From contig OY856186.1 in assembly GCA_963693315.1 (NCBI GenBank), positions 369,794,850 to 369,858,849 on the forward strand: a DNA stretch of 64,000 nucleotides, written 5' to 3'. Each line of letters opens with the position of its first letter. Positions within the stretch are counted from its first letter, which is position 1. Shown here in pieces: positions 1 to 12,344 of this stretch. Source of the DNA: Diogma glabrata (Eukaryota; Arthropoda; Insecta; Diptera; Cylindrotomidae). A program made the position numbers and the translations under genes. The notes beneath the pieces were generated by a model that searched no databases, was not told where the DNA came from, and worked only from the letters and a program-made list of their open reading frames with translations.

Positions 1-2091
1 TTTTTTTGTCTAAATAAGCCTTTATAAAAAATATTACACTGATAAAAAAAATTTGTTATTTTATATGAATTTTTTATTTTAATTTTCAAAACATGGCGAT
101 TTCATAAAGTACCATTTTACTTTTCTTTTTTTTTATTTTAAAGCTTTATTATTTACCATCATTTATTATTTTAAACATACTTAAATTGCAGACAGGGGTT
201 CTGTTTTGTTGACGGGATAAACTAATTTAAATATTAATTAACAAAAAATATGACAGGTATGTATTGTGTATTGTGTATAGAAAGGTTGTTTTGGAAATCG
301 TCATATTGGAAAATTCAAAATTAAAAAAAATCGTATAAAAATTTAAGTTTATTATAAGTATAATATTTTTATAAAGCCTTTTTTACTACCTTTAAAACAA
401 AAAAGGTTTTATTAAAATCCGTTGAACCGTTCGACCACAATTTAACTTTAAACTTTCATTGTATCTTAATTTTATAACAAATTTCAAGTCACCCTGTGTC
501 AAAGTTTTAAGAAATTCGGTTTCCATTTATATTCTAAATAAAACTTTACGGTACAGATGATCTATTTAAATAAATTGTATGTTTATCATATTAAAAGACG
601 TCATTTAATGAACACATTTTTAGAGCTCTATCGATTATAGATTTGACCGGCTTTAGACACCTTTCAGTTGACAAAATTAAATGATAAGATGGAACTGGAA
701 TATCAACATGGCGCCATATACCACACTCCACATGGAGTAATTATTTTAAAATTAAAATTAAATCTTCAACATCAAAATAAAAATAATGTAGGTGCAAATA
801 ACAGAAATCAAAACATTTCTGATTTATGGTAACACAAAAAAAAAGTTGCAAACCTGTCAAAAATCTAGCATCAATATCACATTAATAACTTCATGCGGAA
901 TTTTAATTAACATAAAAATCATATAAATATAATTTATTAACATGTTTTATTAATAAAGAAAAAAAAATTCTTTTGTTCACAAAACGATAAATTAAATTAC
1001 AATAAAATCTAAAATTATTTATTCTGTCTCTATGATGTTATAGAAATTTTTAAATCTAGAGCAATTGGTAATAAATAAGTTTAATTCCTTAATAAAACAA
1101 TAATAAATTTTATATATATTAATAATATTTGTTAAATATGTATAATGACCGAAATTTAAATAAAAAGCATAAATATTATAAAATGTCAACCGAACTACCT
1201 ACATGCCTCAACTAGAATAATAATCGGTCAACTATTCCTTCCTTAATGACATAATTTTATGATAATGTGAAAATATTTTCATCTATGATTTCCGTTTAAT
1301 TTGCTTGTTTTTAATATTTAATATATAATAAATAAATATGATAAATCGACCATATGAAGGAAATGTTTTTTGTAAGAGAAAATCAAGCCGGGTCAAAAGG
1401 GTTAATGATTTTCGTTTTTATGAATCGAACTATTTTGCAAACAAAAATATTTTAAAGACATAAGACAATATTTTTTTTTCTGTTGTGACATAAATCTCTT
1501 TGAATCAATCTTTTGATTAAATTCCATTAAAACCAAAACTATTATCGTTATATTTATACTTAGAAATTTATGTAATTCAATAAAATCATTAATTGATTTA
1601 TCATTCAACATAACTCAACTTTCAAAAGTAACAAAATGATTCCATAAATACGATATCGATTTTTGTTTTTTGAAACTTCAAAGAATAAGATTTATTGTTT
1701 GTTATATTGTTTTTATGGAAAAGTTATTAAATTTTTTAGATTCTATTTTATCGATATATGCTATCAATAGCAACTATTGATACTATCATCGTTGTAGATC
1801 TTTCTTTAAATTTGTGTTTTGTTTTTAATTTCCATGAACAGATGATAAGTAGTTTTCCAAACACATGGAAAGGAACGAACTATTGTGAACATACTACATC
1901 TGATCATCTGATCAGCGAACATATTACATTAGACATAATTGAGACGATAAGTAATGGTATTGCATATGAGAACTTTTATGATCATAGCTTTGATAGTGAT
2001 TGTTATGTTTGTGCAAGGATTATTTGATTTTCATTTTCACGTTTTATTCACGTTCTATTAGCTCGATAACTTTACACATAACAATGAAGTG
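1..2091. other. AT-rich stretch without a recognisable gene
   Basis: Very AT-rich sequence with many homopolymer runs. The longest open frame (1758-2027, plus, 89 codons) has no family resemblance I can name and its composition fits chance. I see no terminal repeats or element motifs here. Confidence 0.6.
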
Positions 2092-2170
2092 AAGTTAGCT
2101 AAGGTGACCATATTTTCAAAAATGAAAAAGAGGACAAAATGTTACAAAAATTTTTCTATATTTATTTTAA

Positions 2171-2533
2171 AGCGCCCTACAGACGATCCAACTTGTCGGA
2201 CGACCAAATTGGATGTTATCTCCAGACGATCCAACTTAACATCCGATTTTGAAAATTCGTTTTTGGTTTTTGATTAACAAATTCAATTTATTAATTCATA
2301 TACATATATACCAAAATACTTTTTTAAAATTTTTTTGTTTCTCATTCTATGAAATTTCTTACACAATTGAATTAAAATCGTCCGACAATATAAACACCAA
2401 TCGTTTGTTTGGTTGTTCTTACGGTCGGATGGAATTTCCACTTAATTTTATCGGAAAGACATGCATACACACTATCCGATTTTACATCCAATCCAACCAA
2501 ATCTGTCCGACCGTCGGATCGTCGGTAGGGCGC
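2171..2533. mobile_element. MITE nested in the hAT relic
   Basis: Inverted termini GCGCCCTAC(A/C)GACGATCC lie at 2172-2190 and, reversed, at 2515-2533. Weaker inverted similarity extends ~45 bases inward on each side (shared TTGGATGT and AACATCCGATTTT blocks). TTAA is present at 2167-2170 and 2534-2537, suggesting a TTAA duplication, although the left end has one extra A. There is no coding capacity. A TTAA target would fit piggyBac-type or related integration; the family is not recognised. Confidence 0.75.
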
Positions 2534-2772
2534 TTAATACTAATTTCCGCCTCCAAACAGGCTAATGATAGTTGGAATTCTGCTGTCCAAATATCATTCA
2601 CAATTGAAAAGCAACGTTCTACAGCTGCATTTGTACCCGGCAGTGAAAAACAATACTGCACCACTTTTACGATTTCAGTCAATGAAATCTTGGCCTTATA
2701 AAAGTGTGCAAGAATTTCAACCCATCGTTCATCATATTCTACATTATGGTCGTTCCATTCAGCAATTTTCAC
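2534..2772 (-). pseudogene. hAT transposase C-terminal fragment
   Basis: About 80 codons read on the minus strand and resemble the hAT family dimerisation domain (hATC). The core is LPGTNAAVERCFSIVNDIW, with the family's characteristic P-x-x-x-x-x-VER-x-FS pattern, followed by a helix-like LSLACLEAEISIK. In full-length hAT transposases this domain closes the RNase H-like catalytic fold and drives multimerisation. Only this C-terminal piece remains; the catalytic DDE residues and BED finger are absent. The frame then runs into the nested MITE, giving an artefactual tail with RPTDDPT that is encoded by the MITE terminal repeat. It is a remnant without likely function. Confidence 0.8.
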
Positions 2773-3181
2773 ATCATTACAATATATATTTATTTTCTGG
2801 ATCTCATCAAATATAATTCATTCATTTATCGGAATCATATGGAGTGGAGTCTAATGACACTGGAAACATTCAAATTGTCATCGCCTCAACGTCGTAATTG
2901 ATAGTGAGTCTGTCTAAGGATTCGAGCCGGATTCGTCTAAGGATTGTCTAGAAATTTAATGCAAAATATCCCATATTTTAGAATGTTTTTTGTTTTGTAA
3001 TTTTATTACTATTAAGAGGAATTGTTGAAAACTTAAATTACCAATAACCAGAAAAGAGGACAAAAGATTCAAAAACTAAAAAAAGAGGACAAAAAGAGGA
3101 CAAGTTGTCTAAAGATGACAGTCGGCCAAAAAAGAGGACTGTCCTCTTCAAAAGAGGGCGGATGGTCACCTTAAGTTAGCT

Positions 3182-4724
3182 ACGTTTTTATTATTGTAGG
3201 TTTACATTCTGTACGTATTTACATACATAACAATGATATGATGGCAAAAGAAAAACAAATTTTTTAGTTGTCTCACTATGCAAAGATGTTTGTTTGAGTT
3301 CGAGTAAAACGAGATCTTTAATGTCTTTCGGTTTGACTTAAGCGAGTTGTTGAAAATTGATTGTTATGTAAAGTTGATGAATTATTGATTATCGCGATAA
3401 GTTAAGAGAACATAAGTTCTATATATTCCTCCATTTGATGATCGCAGTGTTAATGTTTCTGTTTTTACTGTATCGTGGATTCCACTGTCGAGTCATCTCC
3501 AGTCTCCACTCTAATAATGACAATTTATCGATTGATTTTCTGTTTGGTTTGAAGGATCTTGGTGATTTACTAGTCTACGATCTTTTAAAATGGATAGTAA
3601 AAGTTGAAGTTCTACGTCCACATCGTGCTCCCTGGGTAACGATTAGAGAATCTGGTTTTGTGGAGTGGAAAAGTGCAGAATTAGGTACAATCTAGGGTAT
3701 TCAACCGGAGCAATATTACAAAATCGGTATTACGGTATGGAAATCGAACAATATCCACATCGATAATAAACTTTGAATGTCTACTACCACTATACACAAC
3801 TTTTAATCAAATCATGTTCCACATAAAATAAATTGCACTGAATTTCTCTAGTGTGACGCATACAAATGCTTTGAATTCCTCTAGTGTGACGCTTTTACTC
3901 GCAGAGCAAATATTCAATTATTCTTGTATTCTTTCAATCAACGGATTGCAAAAACATTTGAAATATCTGATTCTGAATTCTGTTAAGATTGCTTTTTGGG
4001 GTAGAGAAAATATTCAAAATCGGAGCAAATTTTGCAAATCAACTTCACAAAGCAACGTTTAATCCAAAATTTTTACAAACAAATAACGCCGCATTAATTT
4101 AAATTTCCTAATTAATGTGGAGGACTTTGCAAAGCAAAGAGCTTCTTTAGCTTTGCAAAGTAGCTTTTGTAGGTGCGCATGTCTATGTCTATAAAGAAAA
4201 AAGATGATCTATTTGCGACCCTCAAGATACACCTACATGGATTAATATAAGTACAATGCGTAAACCCATTAGGATTAGCCTATAAAAGTTAAGAAAATAA
4301 GACAATTTAAATCATTACATCCAATAACCTAATAACCAAGTAGTAGATGACTTCGAATCCACCCAAGTTTGATTTTTAAGGAAGAAAAACTATGTAAAAT
4401 TAGAACAGACATAACATAATATTGAACAATCCGAATTGTCATCCACATCTAACAAATTTCGTCAAATTTTAATAATGGTTAGATGATCGTGTATCAACAG
4501 AAATCAGCTGCCGTCGAAAATACCACTGAAACCATTTTATGGATTGGGGAGATCACTGAATTGGCAGTGTATACGAATTACAAGGTAGTTACGTAACGGG
4601 TTTTATAAACTGAATAAGACACTTGTTACAACCATTTTACAACCAATTTTTGCGGGATTACTATAGCGCTGTTCCAGCGCCGGCATCTGGAGGTTACCAA
4701 GAGGAACGGGGAACAAATTGAGTC
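3182..4724. other. Unassigned AT-rich stretch
   Basis: An 86-codon plus-strand frame (3435-3695) begins with a hydrophobic run (MMIAVLMFLFLLYRG) that could be read as a signal peptide. Its remainder matches nothing I recognise. At ~4640-4725 the GC content rises where the Gypsy relic begins. Confidence 0.4.
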
Positions 4725-5829
4725 GGAATGACTCAAATTAGGTACCTCTCCCTGGCGATTGCCAGGGAAGGTCTGAGTGCAGATCTTACAAACGCTACTT
4801 CAGTAGCCAACCTTACTTCAAATGACGAACTTTGGACTTTATGTCAGAAGTTCGAAAGATTGTGGTCTGCACCAGTCCTTACTAAGTCAACAAGTTTAAG
4901 GATCAGCGAACTTGAGCAGGTGGATGAGTATGCTGCTTAACCAGAGTCGTCTGTATACTTTAACTCTTATGATTCCTAGAGACCGATACGTATGCTGTAA
5001 AGGATATAATCATGCCATCAACATCTGCTCAATCTGATCCATCAACATCTGCAGGTCAAATAATATGCTTCAAGTGTCGTGAAATTGAAAAACGTGCACC
5101 TGACTGTGCACAAAAACAGATTAAATTATATTGCTGTAAGATACGGTTATATACCGAAGTTGTTCAGAATGTCATCCAGAGGACCCTGATGAGAACCATA
5201 TTTATACATGTCGAACCAGACCTGTCACAACGGAAGGAAGAATGAATGCAGCAGTTTACGCCAATTTCATAAAACTTGTTTTCAGCGTCTTCAACTATGT
5301 GTTCGTTTCTGGAGAATGCGCAAAAATGCGAAGGTTTGCATTTCATCGATTATTTCAGTTATTAGGAATCCTCAGCCGCATTTAAAGATTTTTAACAAAG
5401 AGATTTAAGAGATTTTGGATAGTGGAGCCACAATTAGTATATTAGGAAGAAATTCCCTAGAATTGTTAAAATCAGTCGGTATATCTTATTGTAAGTTTAC
5501 ATCACGCATGCACATAGCGTACGGTACAGTTAATAAGATTTTGGTATATGTTTATGCACCGATGATGAATTCGATTGAATCGATTCACTAAACAAATGGG
5601 CTTCGATATTATTCTTGGTTTGCGTGAAGAACTCTACCTGGGTATCCATTTCTGGAAGGCTTTTGGTATCGTTTCTTCCTTTGTCGTTTTTTTCGAACTG
5701 ACACAATCAAAATTTGATAACAATAAAATGCATGATCTCATCACTGACCAACTGCAGGAGCTAGAGAGGATCAATGTTTCTTTCCCATCCTTTGAAGTCT
5801 TCCCGAGTCGAACTTTAACTACGATTTAA
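4725..5829 (+). pseudogene. Gypsy gag-protease relic (left part)
   Basis: Three decayed blocks follow in the order expected of a Gypsy/Ty3 polyprotein. At 4728-4940 there is a gag C-terminal segment (ELWTLCQKFERLW resembles the usual '-LCRKFE-' helix). At 5012-5245 a degenerate pair of zinc knuckles is visible (ICFKC then a distal C, then YCC). At ~5415-5660 lies the aspartic protease, with active site DSGATIS and, in another frame, IILGL followed by FWKAFGIV, equivalent to the family's ILGxDFW motif. The last part (to 5829) resembles the protease-RT linker. Several frameshifts and stops separate the blocks, so it cannot be translated as a unit. The RT and RNase H that should follow are missing. 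Confidence 0.75.
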
Positions 5830-6073
5830 GTAGTCGACATTCTCAAATGAACCTATTTTAGTCCCTTTCGTCCTTTATTGCCTGTAAATAAGAACTTTTT
5901 ACTCTCGATAAACTTATTAACTCCTACAAAATCTAAAAACATACTATTTAACATGTAATTAGAATCTCAAATACTATTTACAATCTACTTATTCTTATGT
6001 CGTGCTATTTTGCAAAAAAATATTGATCTGAGATCAAAAAAATTAGCTGTCAGATCAAATTAGCTGTCAGTTT

Positions 6074-6462
6074 GTGTTCTTTGGCAAAAAAAGATTGATT
6101 TTTATTTTGATCTAGATCATGTTTTAAAAATCTAGATTTTTTGGTAGATTTTACAAATACATTGAAATATTATTTTTAATTGTGAAATTTATGTAAAAAA
6201 AAACCGCCATTTTAATTATTATTATTATTTTGTTTAAAAATAATTTATTATTATTTAAATTACTAATTAATAATAAAGTTATTACAAATAAAATGATAAA
6301 ACGTAAAACTTATCATTTTCAAATGTAAACATAACCAAACATATCAAGTGACCGAACAAAAAGTCAAAACAATTTACTACTACATTTACAAAAGTAGATT
6401 GATTTATTTTATGCTGTTCGTTGGCAAGTAAATAAATCAATCTTTTTTCCATCAAGCCAAAG
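6074..6462. mobile_element. Possible MITE with ~35-base inverted ends
   Basis: The left end GTTCTTTGGC followed by AAAAAAAGATTGATTT is repeated in inverse at ~6428-6462 (AATCAATC, a run of T, then GCCAAAGAAC). The arms match over ~35 bases with a small gap. I find no clear target-site duplication and no coding sequence, so the family is unknown. Confidence 0.45.
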
Positions 6463-6689
6463 AACGCGACATTAAAATTCTACTTTACACCTAAATAAGC
6501 GTGTTTTTCAACACCTTACTAAGTACTTATCATATCCTAAGAACTTAAAAAGTCCTATCAATTCTATCAATGTACAAAATTACATCTTATTTGAATCTTC
6601 AAAAACTATTTACGATTCCGATCTTATTTTACATCAAACCCGACAAACATTTTTATACATGAAGATAGCGCTCGTATATTTAAGTTCTA

Positions 6690-6920
6690 AATTGGAAATG
6701 TATGAGTGTGATTTTGTTTGTAAGGGATGCGTCCATTTTTTCGCCATTTTTTTAATGATACAATTTAAAAGACCAAAATTCAGAAATCAAAAAATTTAAA
6801 TATTTGAATTATATGTAGAAAATAATACTAAATTTCCATAAATTTCTCAGTATTATGAAAAATTAAATCAAAATATCCATAAATCGATATGAAACAAGAC
6901 AAATAAAAAATATTGTACTT
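6690..6920 (+). repeat. Dispersed repeat R1, uninterrupted copy
   Basis: Starting around GGATGCGTCCATTTTTTCG (6726), this segment aligns with 19,340-20,620. The second copy is interrupted by a pogo-like MITE and another insertion. Shared blocks include TTTTTTAATGATA(C/T)AATTTAAA, AATTTAAATATTTGA and the ...TCAGTATTATGAAAAATTAAAT... region, which here is the empty target site of the MITE. Confidence 0.7.
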
Positions 6921-7479
6921 TTTTTAAAATAACTAAAATTAATTATTAAGAGGGCCTAATTGTTTAACGAGATTATTTATATTAGATTAACTGAAAAATT
7001 TCTTTCGCACATAATTTTATATAACATTAAAATATTCAATTCAATTAAATGCATATAAATTAATTCCTAAAATGTTAAACAAAACCAGCCATGTTAGAAT
7101 ATATAAAAATACGTTTTATTTTTCTATATTCTTATATTTCTTGTTCTTTCTTTTCTTTTGTTTATTTTTATCATCGCATCAAAACAATTTTTCTTCTTTT
7201 TGTTTTTTAATATTACGGAAAAGACCGAAAGAATTTTTTTTTTAACGTCTATTTAACACCTTAAATGGGATTTTTTTCCGGTAAGTAGCCTTTGTAGGAG
7301 TTATGTAGATGTTATTTTTGTATTGAAAATAAGTGATACATAAATACTCTGAATCCTAAATAGTAGAATTTGTAAAGTTTTAAAGAGTAGTTAAATTTCG
7401 ACTCGGGTTGGGTCTCGGAAAGACTTCTTTGGTTCAACCATCATGTCATCGATGTTGGTGATAATGTCCTTGTTTAACA

Positions 7480-8533
7480 GAGGCATTACCCCGCATCTCC
7501 TGTTCTTCAACTAAAGATCTATATGCTGAACTGGACCGAATGCGTCAAATAGGTGTAAAGAAGACGTTGCAGGGATGCTCTGAGATCTATATACTATTGG
7601 CCTGACTTGGCCTCGCAAGTTCACAATTATGTTGTGGCTTGTGATACCTGCAAACAGACAAAGGCGTCAAATCAGATTTTGAATCCACTGATGCAACGTC
7701 AGTTCGTAACACAGCGTCCATGGCAGAGGATCTGTATAGATTTTTTGGGAGCGTATCCTTGGTCCAAATTCGAAAATATGATGATATTAATTGTCGTTGA
7801 TCATTTCACAAAGCTCGTATTACTCAAACCTTTTCGGAACGCAACTTCATCAAAGTGAACGCTTTCCTGATGAATGAGGTATTTTCGACCTATACCAGGG
7901 TACCAGAGTCTCTGCACAGCGACAATAGTAAACAGTGGTTGAGTAAACCGTTTGAGAACTTATCGGATTTCAATGTTCAGCATTTTAGGACTCGAGTCTG
8001 CAGTCCCCAGAATAATGTGTCATAGAGGGTTGATAGATCGGTCCTCGCTGCCATTTGAGCGTATATTAAGGGTCAACATACAACATACAATTCTAATCTG
8101 TAGCTTATAATATGTGAGCCGCGGTGCATGGTTCCACTCAATACTCACCGTATTATTTGTTGTTTGGTCAACATCTGATATTAGATGGAAAAACTTATCA
8201 ACATGTTTACTGAAGAATTAAATCGTTTGGACCATTTTGCCATACTTAGGAGTCTTATGCAAGTCAACCTTAAATCAGAGTTTGAAAAATCGTTACATAA
8301 ATACAACCTGATAACTCGTGTTAGGACGTTTAAACATCAGCAGCGTGTCTTCGTACGGCAACAGCTTTTGAGTGATAAATCAGGCGACTAATAAATTCTC
8401 TGCTAAACTTGCTCCTAAGTTCATGATAGCAATCATTAGATCGTGGATGGGAAACGTGCTTTACGAATGTCGAAACTCGAAACCTGGATGGTAAAAGCAT
8501 CGGAGTTCATCACGCAAAGGATATTAAAGTATG
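7480..8533 (+). pseudogene. Gypsy integrase relic (right part)
   Basis: The longest open block (7607-7858) contains the end of the HHCC zinc-binding domain (CDTCKQTK) and the start of the catalytic core (CIDFLGAYPWSKF, then VVDHFTKLVLLKPF). Shifted frames continue with LHSDNSKQW, which holds the second catalytic Asp, and CSPQNN, where the third catalytic region begins. At 8185-8530 the C-terminal domain is recognisable (HKYNL, then RVFVRQ, then KFSAKLAPKF, GNVLYE, and finally VHHAKDIKV before a TGA at ~8531). The order and wording are typical of Gypsy elements without a chromodomain. It belongs with the gag-protease relic at 4725-5829. Multiple frameshifts make it non-functional. Confidence 0.8.
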
Positions 8534-8935
8534 ATCTTTTTGGTATTACTTTCTACAGCTTCCTCCATTTCGCTTTCAACCGCTAGAGGACCACTTAAAA
8601 TAAAATGTGAAATTCAATGTTCGTGATAATCTTTTATAGATTTGGTGTGCATTGCATTGGGATTTGCTTTGGATCTGGCTGTCGTTTCCTGTTCGATTCC
8701 TGATCCCAGGTAATCGCGTTGTTTAAAGCTGACTCAGTGTTATCGAACTTCCTTTTCATATTATCGTTCTCTCTGAATCAAATTTTAAATAATAAATGTT
8801 TCACTCTGTTATTTGTATTTGATTCAAATGGTTGTAACGACACATTTTTTTATGCTAAAACTAATTTGATCCAACAACAATGCATTATAATGCATTAGAC
8901 TGGTGAATAACGCGTATTATAATAAACTGAATCTT

Positions 8936-8975
8936 GGTTCAGTCTAGGCATTTACAGCTGGCCTAGACTGAAACC
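8936..8975. repeat. Short near-perfect hairpin
   Basis: GGTTCAGTCTAGGC at 8936-8949 is matched in inverse by GCCTAGACTGAAACC at 8961-8975, with an 11-base loop and one mismatch or bulge. It stands alone between the integrase relic and the minus-strand gag relic. Its function is unknown. Confidence 0.6.
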
Positions 8976-9059
8976 GAAGTTTACTAGCCAAGGTTTGGTT
9001 CACCAAAATGAGCCCGAGTTCGGTTCGTTGTTTAATTTTGGCAGCTCCTACCCAGTAAC

Positions 9060-10110
9060 TAGTGATCCTTCATGTTCCTGTTTATTCCTCCAGCACTACA
9101 GAGGAATGTGACGAGCCTTGTCACATACCCAACATCTATAATCGCTCCTTTCCTTGTATGATACCTCGCTGACATTGTTGTTGTTCCCGTCCGATTTATT
9201 GGCTACTACTGATGACTTACAGATGTTTAATGCCACCTCACATGTGTCACCCATGCAACTGACTGTTTCTCGGAACTTAGAGTCTTAGAATCTTTAATTC
9301 CGTCAGTGTAGATACCTATCGAAAAATGTAATCTGGAAATGTGTTTCCATGTGCCATATGTATGTACGATTCGGTATATATTCCGCTTGTGGTCACTACC
9401 ATAGTTGTGATCTTAAGCCTTCATGATTTAAATGTAGATCAATCCATCTTGTTCTATTCTTGAAAATTCTAAACGATGATCTTCCATCGTATATGGTGGA
9501 GGTTTAAGCGTTATGTCATATCTATTTGTTCAACGAGATGTGATGTTTTGGCAATAATTCTAACATCTGGAAGTCTTTTTTCTTCTTTTACTTTACAGTC
9601 GTCCATTTTGGAATGTACTTTCTCTACTTTTTCATCCACAATTGTCTATACTTTACACGTAAACTGGCTGTTATTTATAGCAGATTCTGACTATGTGCTC
9701 ATGAGTTTCTACCACTTGTTGCTTCGTTTGTTGATTAATGGTCTTCGACTGTTGTTTCGTTTCTTATCGACTTACATCTAATTGTTGATTGAGTTTTGCT
9801 CTCATATTGAAACTCAGTTGCTCCATCATCAACATTAATTTTGCAAAACCGTTGTTTGTTGGTAAGACTTACTTCGTTACTTCTACGAAACCATCTTTAT
9901 TTGCACTATTTTCTGTCGTTGGAGTATCATCTGCCAGTTGCCCAAAACGATGTTTATCAGGACCCAACCCAGCTGCTTCCTTAGCTTGTATCAATTTTGT
10001 CTCAACTCACTCTTAGGTTCTGTTGTTAAAATATTGTTCTTCTCCAACTCTCTCTTCAAATCTTGAACTTTTAATTCGATTCGATCTCTTCAGGAAGTTA
10101 AAACAATGGA
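9060..10110 (-). pseudogene. Decayed SAP-Gag relic related to the gag at 56.9-59.4 kb
   Basis: On the minus strand, pieces match the intact Gag-protease frame at 56,927-59,404 in the same order. Around 10,030-10,110 there is a SAP-like start (LKVQDLKRELEK versus LKVLELKKELEQ). Around 9600-9660 lies the coiled-coil region. Around 9380-9440 there is YGSDHKRNIYRI versus YGSDHKKELYRI. Near 9310 there is TDGIKDS versus TDGIRDP, and near 9115-9150 the first zinc knuckle (DYRCWVCD versus DIRCWVCD). Many stops and frameshifts separate these. No protease block or LTR is recognised. It is an old, diverged copy of the same element lineage. Confidence 0.75.
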
Positions 10111-10119
10111 TTCTCTATA

Positions 10120-12340
10120 TTTCACAAAATATTTCTCTTTTTATTATTCCTTTTAATTGTTTTTGTATTCACAATAATTCTTCACTTATAAAAATCTCTT
10201 ACTATTATTTTATTCACCTTGTATTATGACTAACTTGTGTCATCACTAGTTTAGAGCTAATTTGTATCACTGTTATTTTAAAACAGTTTGTATTGCGGAC
10301 AATTTAACACTGAATTGAAACTGACTATCTCTACATGATTTCTACAAAACTCTAGAATACAAACTGAACCTAAACAAAGAAAACATAATAACACGATCTA
10401 CAAATGTTCACACAAAGGTGTGAAATCCAATTTTTCTAATTTATTTGTTTGCCTACTCTACCAGACTACGTAGTTTTATTGTATTTTCTTATTAGATAAA
10501 CTACAATTTCCTGTTGTGTGTTATTTTGTTTTTGTTGTCTTTAAATATTTATTCAGGTGTTTTATATTGTTTTAACGTTACGATTTTCTCTAAAGAGTTC
10601 TCCATAATCGTTCAAATATTAATGTTTTATGGCGGCTTAAACAAGACTACATTTAATGCCAGATTATACTCTGGTGCTGTAAATAATAAATATTAGCCAT
10701 ATAAATATTATTGAGTTTAGTGTTTTCGCGTTTGTTTAAAACTGTTTTAAACCAACTAACGTTCATTACTTATAGTTTTTTCTAAAAATATTTTTAATTT
10801 ATAGTTGACTTGACTGAATTTACTACAAAAATCTAAAATTCATTCTTGAATATCGTTTAATTACTAAATCATAAAATAAATGACTATATGTATATTAATC
10901 TGACCATAAATAAAAATAATTCATTTCTAAAAAAAATTACATACAAGAAAATCAATTAAAATTTTATAATATTAAATATTAGAATGATTTACGAATTTAA
11001 TAATATTCAATGGACATAATTGTGATAATAGTAATAAAAAACTACACTTAAAACTAATTTTGTTCTCAATTTGTAAATTGTAATTTATGTTTTATTCATT
11101 AATTAATCGAGTATAAAAATAGAAATAATTTTAATCGTTTTTGCCTATTTTTGCATATAAATACATGAACAGTCATAATTTTATAAATATATCTTTTCAT
11201 AAAAAAAAATAAGATGTGTATATTTTGTTTTTTCTTAATATTCCATAACACCTGAATCTCTTATTTATTGAGCTTAAATATACTTAAGATTCCATAAAAG
11301 TTGAATTATTTTATTTTTCTCATTTCTTTTTGGTGTTCGGGCAATGGAAATTTTTTAGAAACACAACAAATACTTTGAAATTTTCTTAAAGTTCATAACA
11401 AAAATCTTAAAAAAAATAAAAATATATTGCTAAGACAACAAATTTTATCGTAAACATTGAGATTCCATTTGATACGGATTTTTGGTTTCAATACAAAATA
11501 AATTTTCTAGGAAATATTTAAATGGAAATAAGCTCTTTTATGGATTATCATCTTTACTATCTACAAGTAAGTAAGGTTAATTGTAAATAAAATATTTTGA
11601 AGCTATTTATTGCTATGTTATTTTGGTCTTTTAAATTTGATCCAATCTCCTCCAATTGTATACAACTTAATCGTGTTAAATTGTATATCTAATATAATGC
11701 ATCTCTTCTCTTTCCAGCAATCTTGCAAAATTTGATCTAATCCTAATCAGCTCTTACATAAATCGATATTCTTAAGAAGCGAATGCAGAAATGGTGAACT
11801 TGAAGAAATCGTAACGAATATAAGAAAGCTACTCCATGGAAATTATGTATTATAGCAAACGGTGGGGAATGAAAAGCAATTTTTAGACTTTATGTCCTGA
11901 TTAAAAGAATGCAGGACCGCCAGTTCTATAATCGATCTTATTTTTGTAAGTAGTCCTCGAGCTTGAAAAGAAATAAAATGACAGCTAGAGCCTTATGGTT
12001 TAAAATTGGTAGCCAAAAATTAATTAAAATGGCTAAGGAAGGGCACATTTCGCTCCGTTACAAAAAATGAGAATCTCAGAGCATCTTCATTAAACAAACT
12101 CTACCGTTTTTCAAGCGTAATCAAAACCATGGGACTTTATCTAGAAGATTGCTGAATTGCAAAATTATGGCATACATAAAGTCAATAAAAATGAGGTGAC
12201 CATCTTATTCTGTAGAACAGAAGCGCAGAATAGAACATAAATATAATATTGGTTGGTCTCAGAATATTCCACCAGTCAATCATTATTGGTATTGGAGGGG
12301 ATGTGGAAGGTATTGAAAAAGGAGTATTCTAGTGAAACTT
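10120..12340. other. Gene-free AT-rich stretch
   Basis: No element termini or coding families are recognised. From ~11,700 to 12,340 the sequence is less AT-rich and has short plus-strand frames that could be a decayed element, but no motif identifies it. Confidence 0.5.
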
Positions 12341-12344
12341 TAGA

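Larger units (their letters stand above)
2101..3172 (-). mobile_element. hAT-type DNA transposon relic
   Basis: The ends are inverted copies: AAGGTGACCAT at 2101 and ATGGTCACCTT, or a near match, ending at 3172. Both sides are flanked by the same 9 bases, AAGTTAGCT (2092-2100 and 3173-3181). This is an 8-base hAT-style duplication if one base is counted in the terminal repeat. Just inside both ends the motif AAGAGGACA recurs, several times on the right, as expected for subterminal transposase-binding repeats. Inside, the minus strand encodes the C-terminal dimerisation region of a hAT transposase (2534-2772). At ~1.07 kb the element is much shorter than an autonomous hAT (usually 2.5-5 kb), so most of the transposase has been lost. 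A MITE (2171-2533) sits between the transposase end and the left terminal repeat. Confidence 0.85.
5830..7430. other. Non-coding gap inside the Gypsy relic
   Basis: This 1.6 kb AT-rich block lies where RT and RNase H would be expected between the protease and integrase of the Gypsy relic. It holds an inverted-repeat element (6074-6462) and one copy of a dispersed repeat (6690-6920), but no RT motif in any frame that I could find. Confidence 0.6.
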
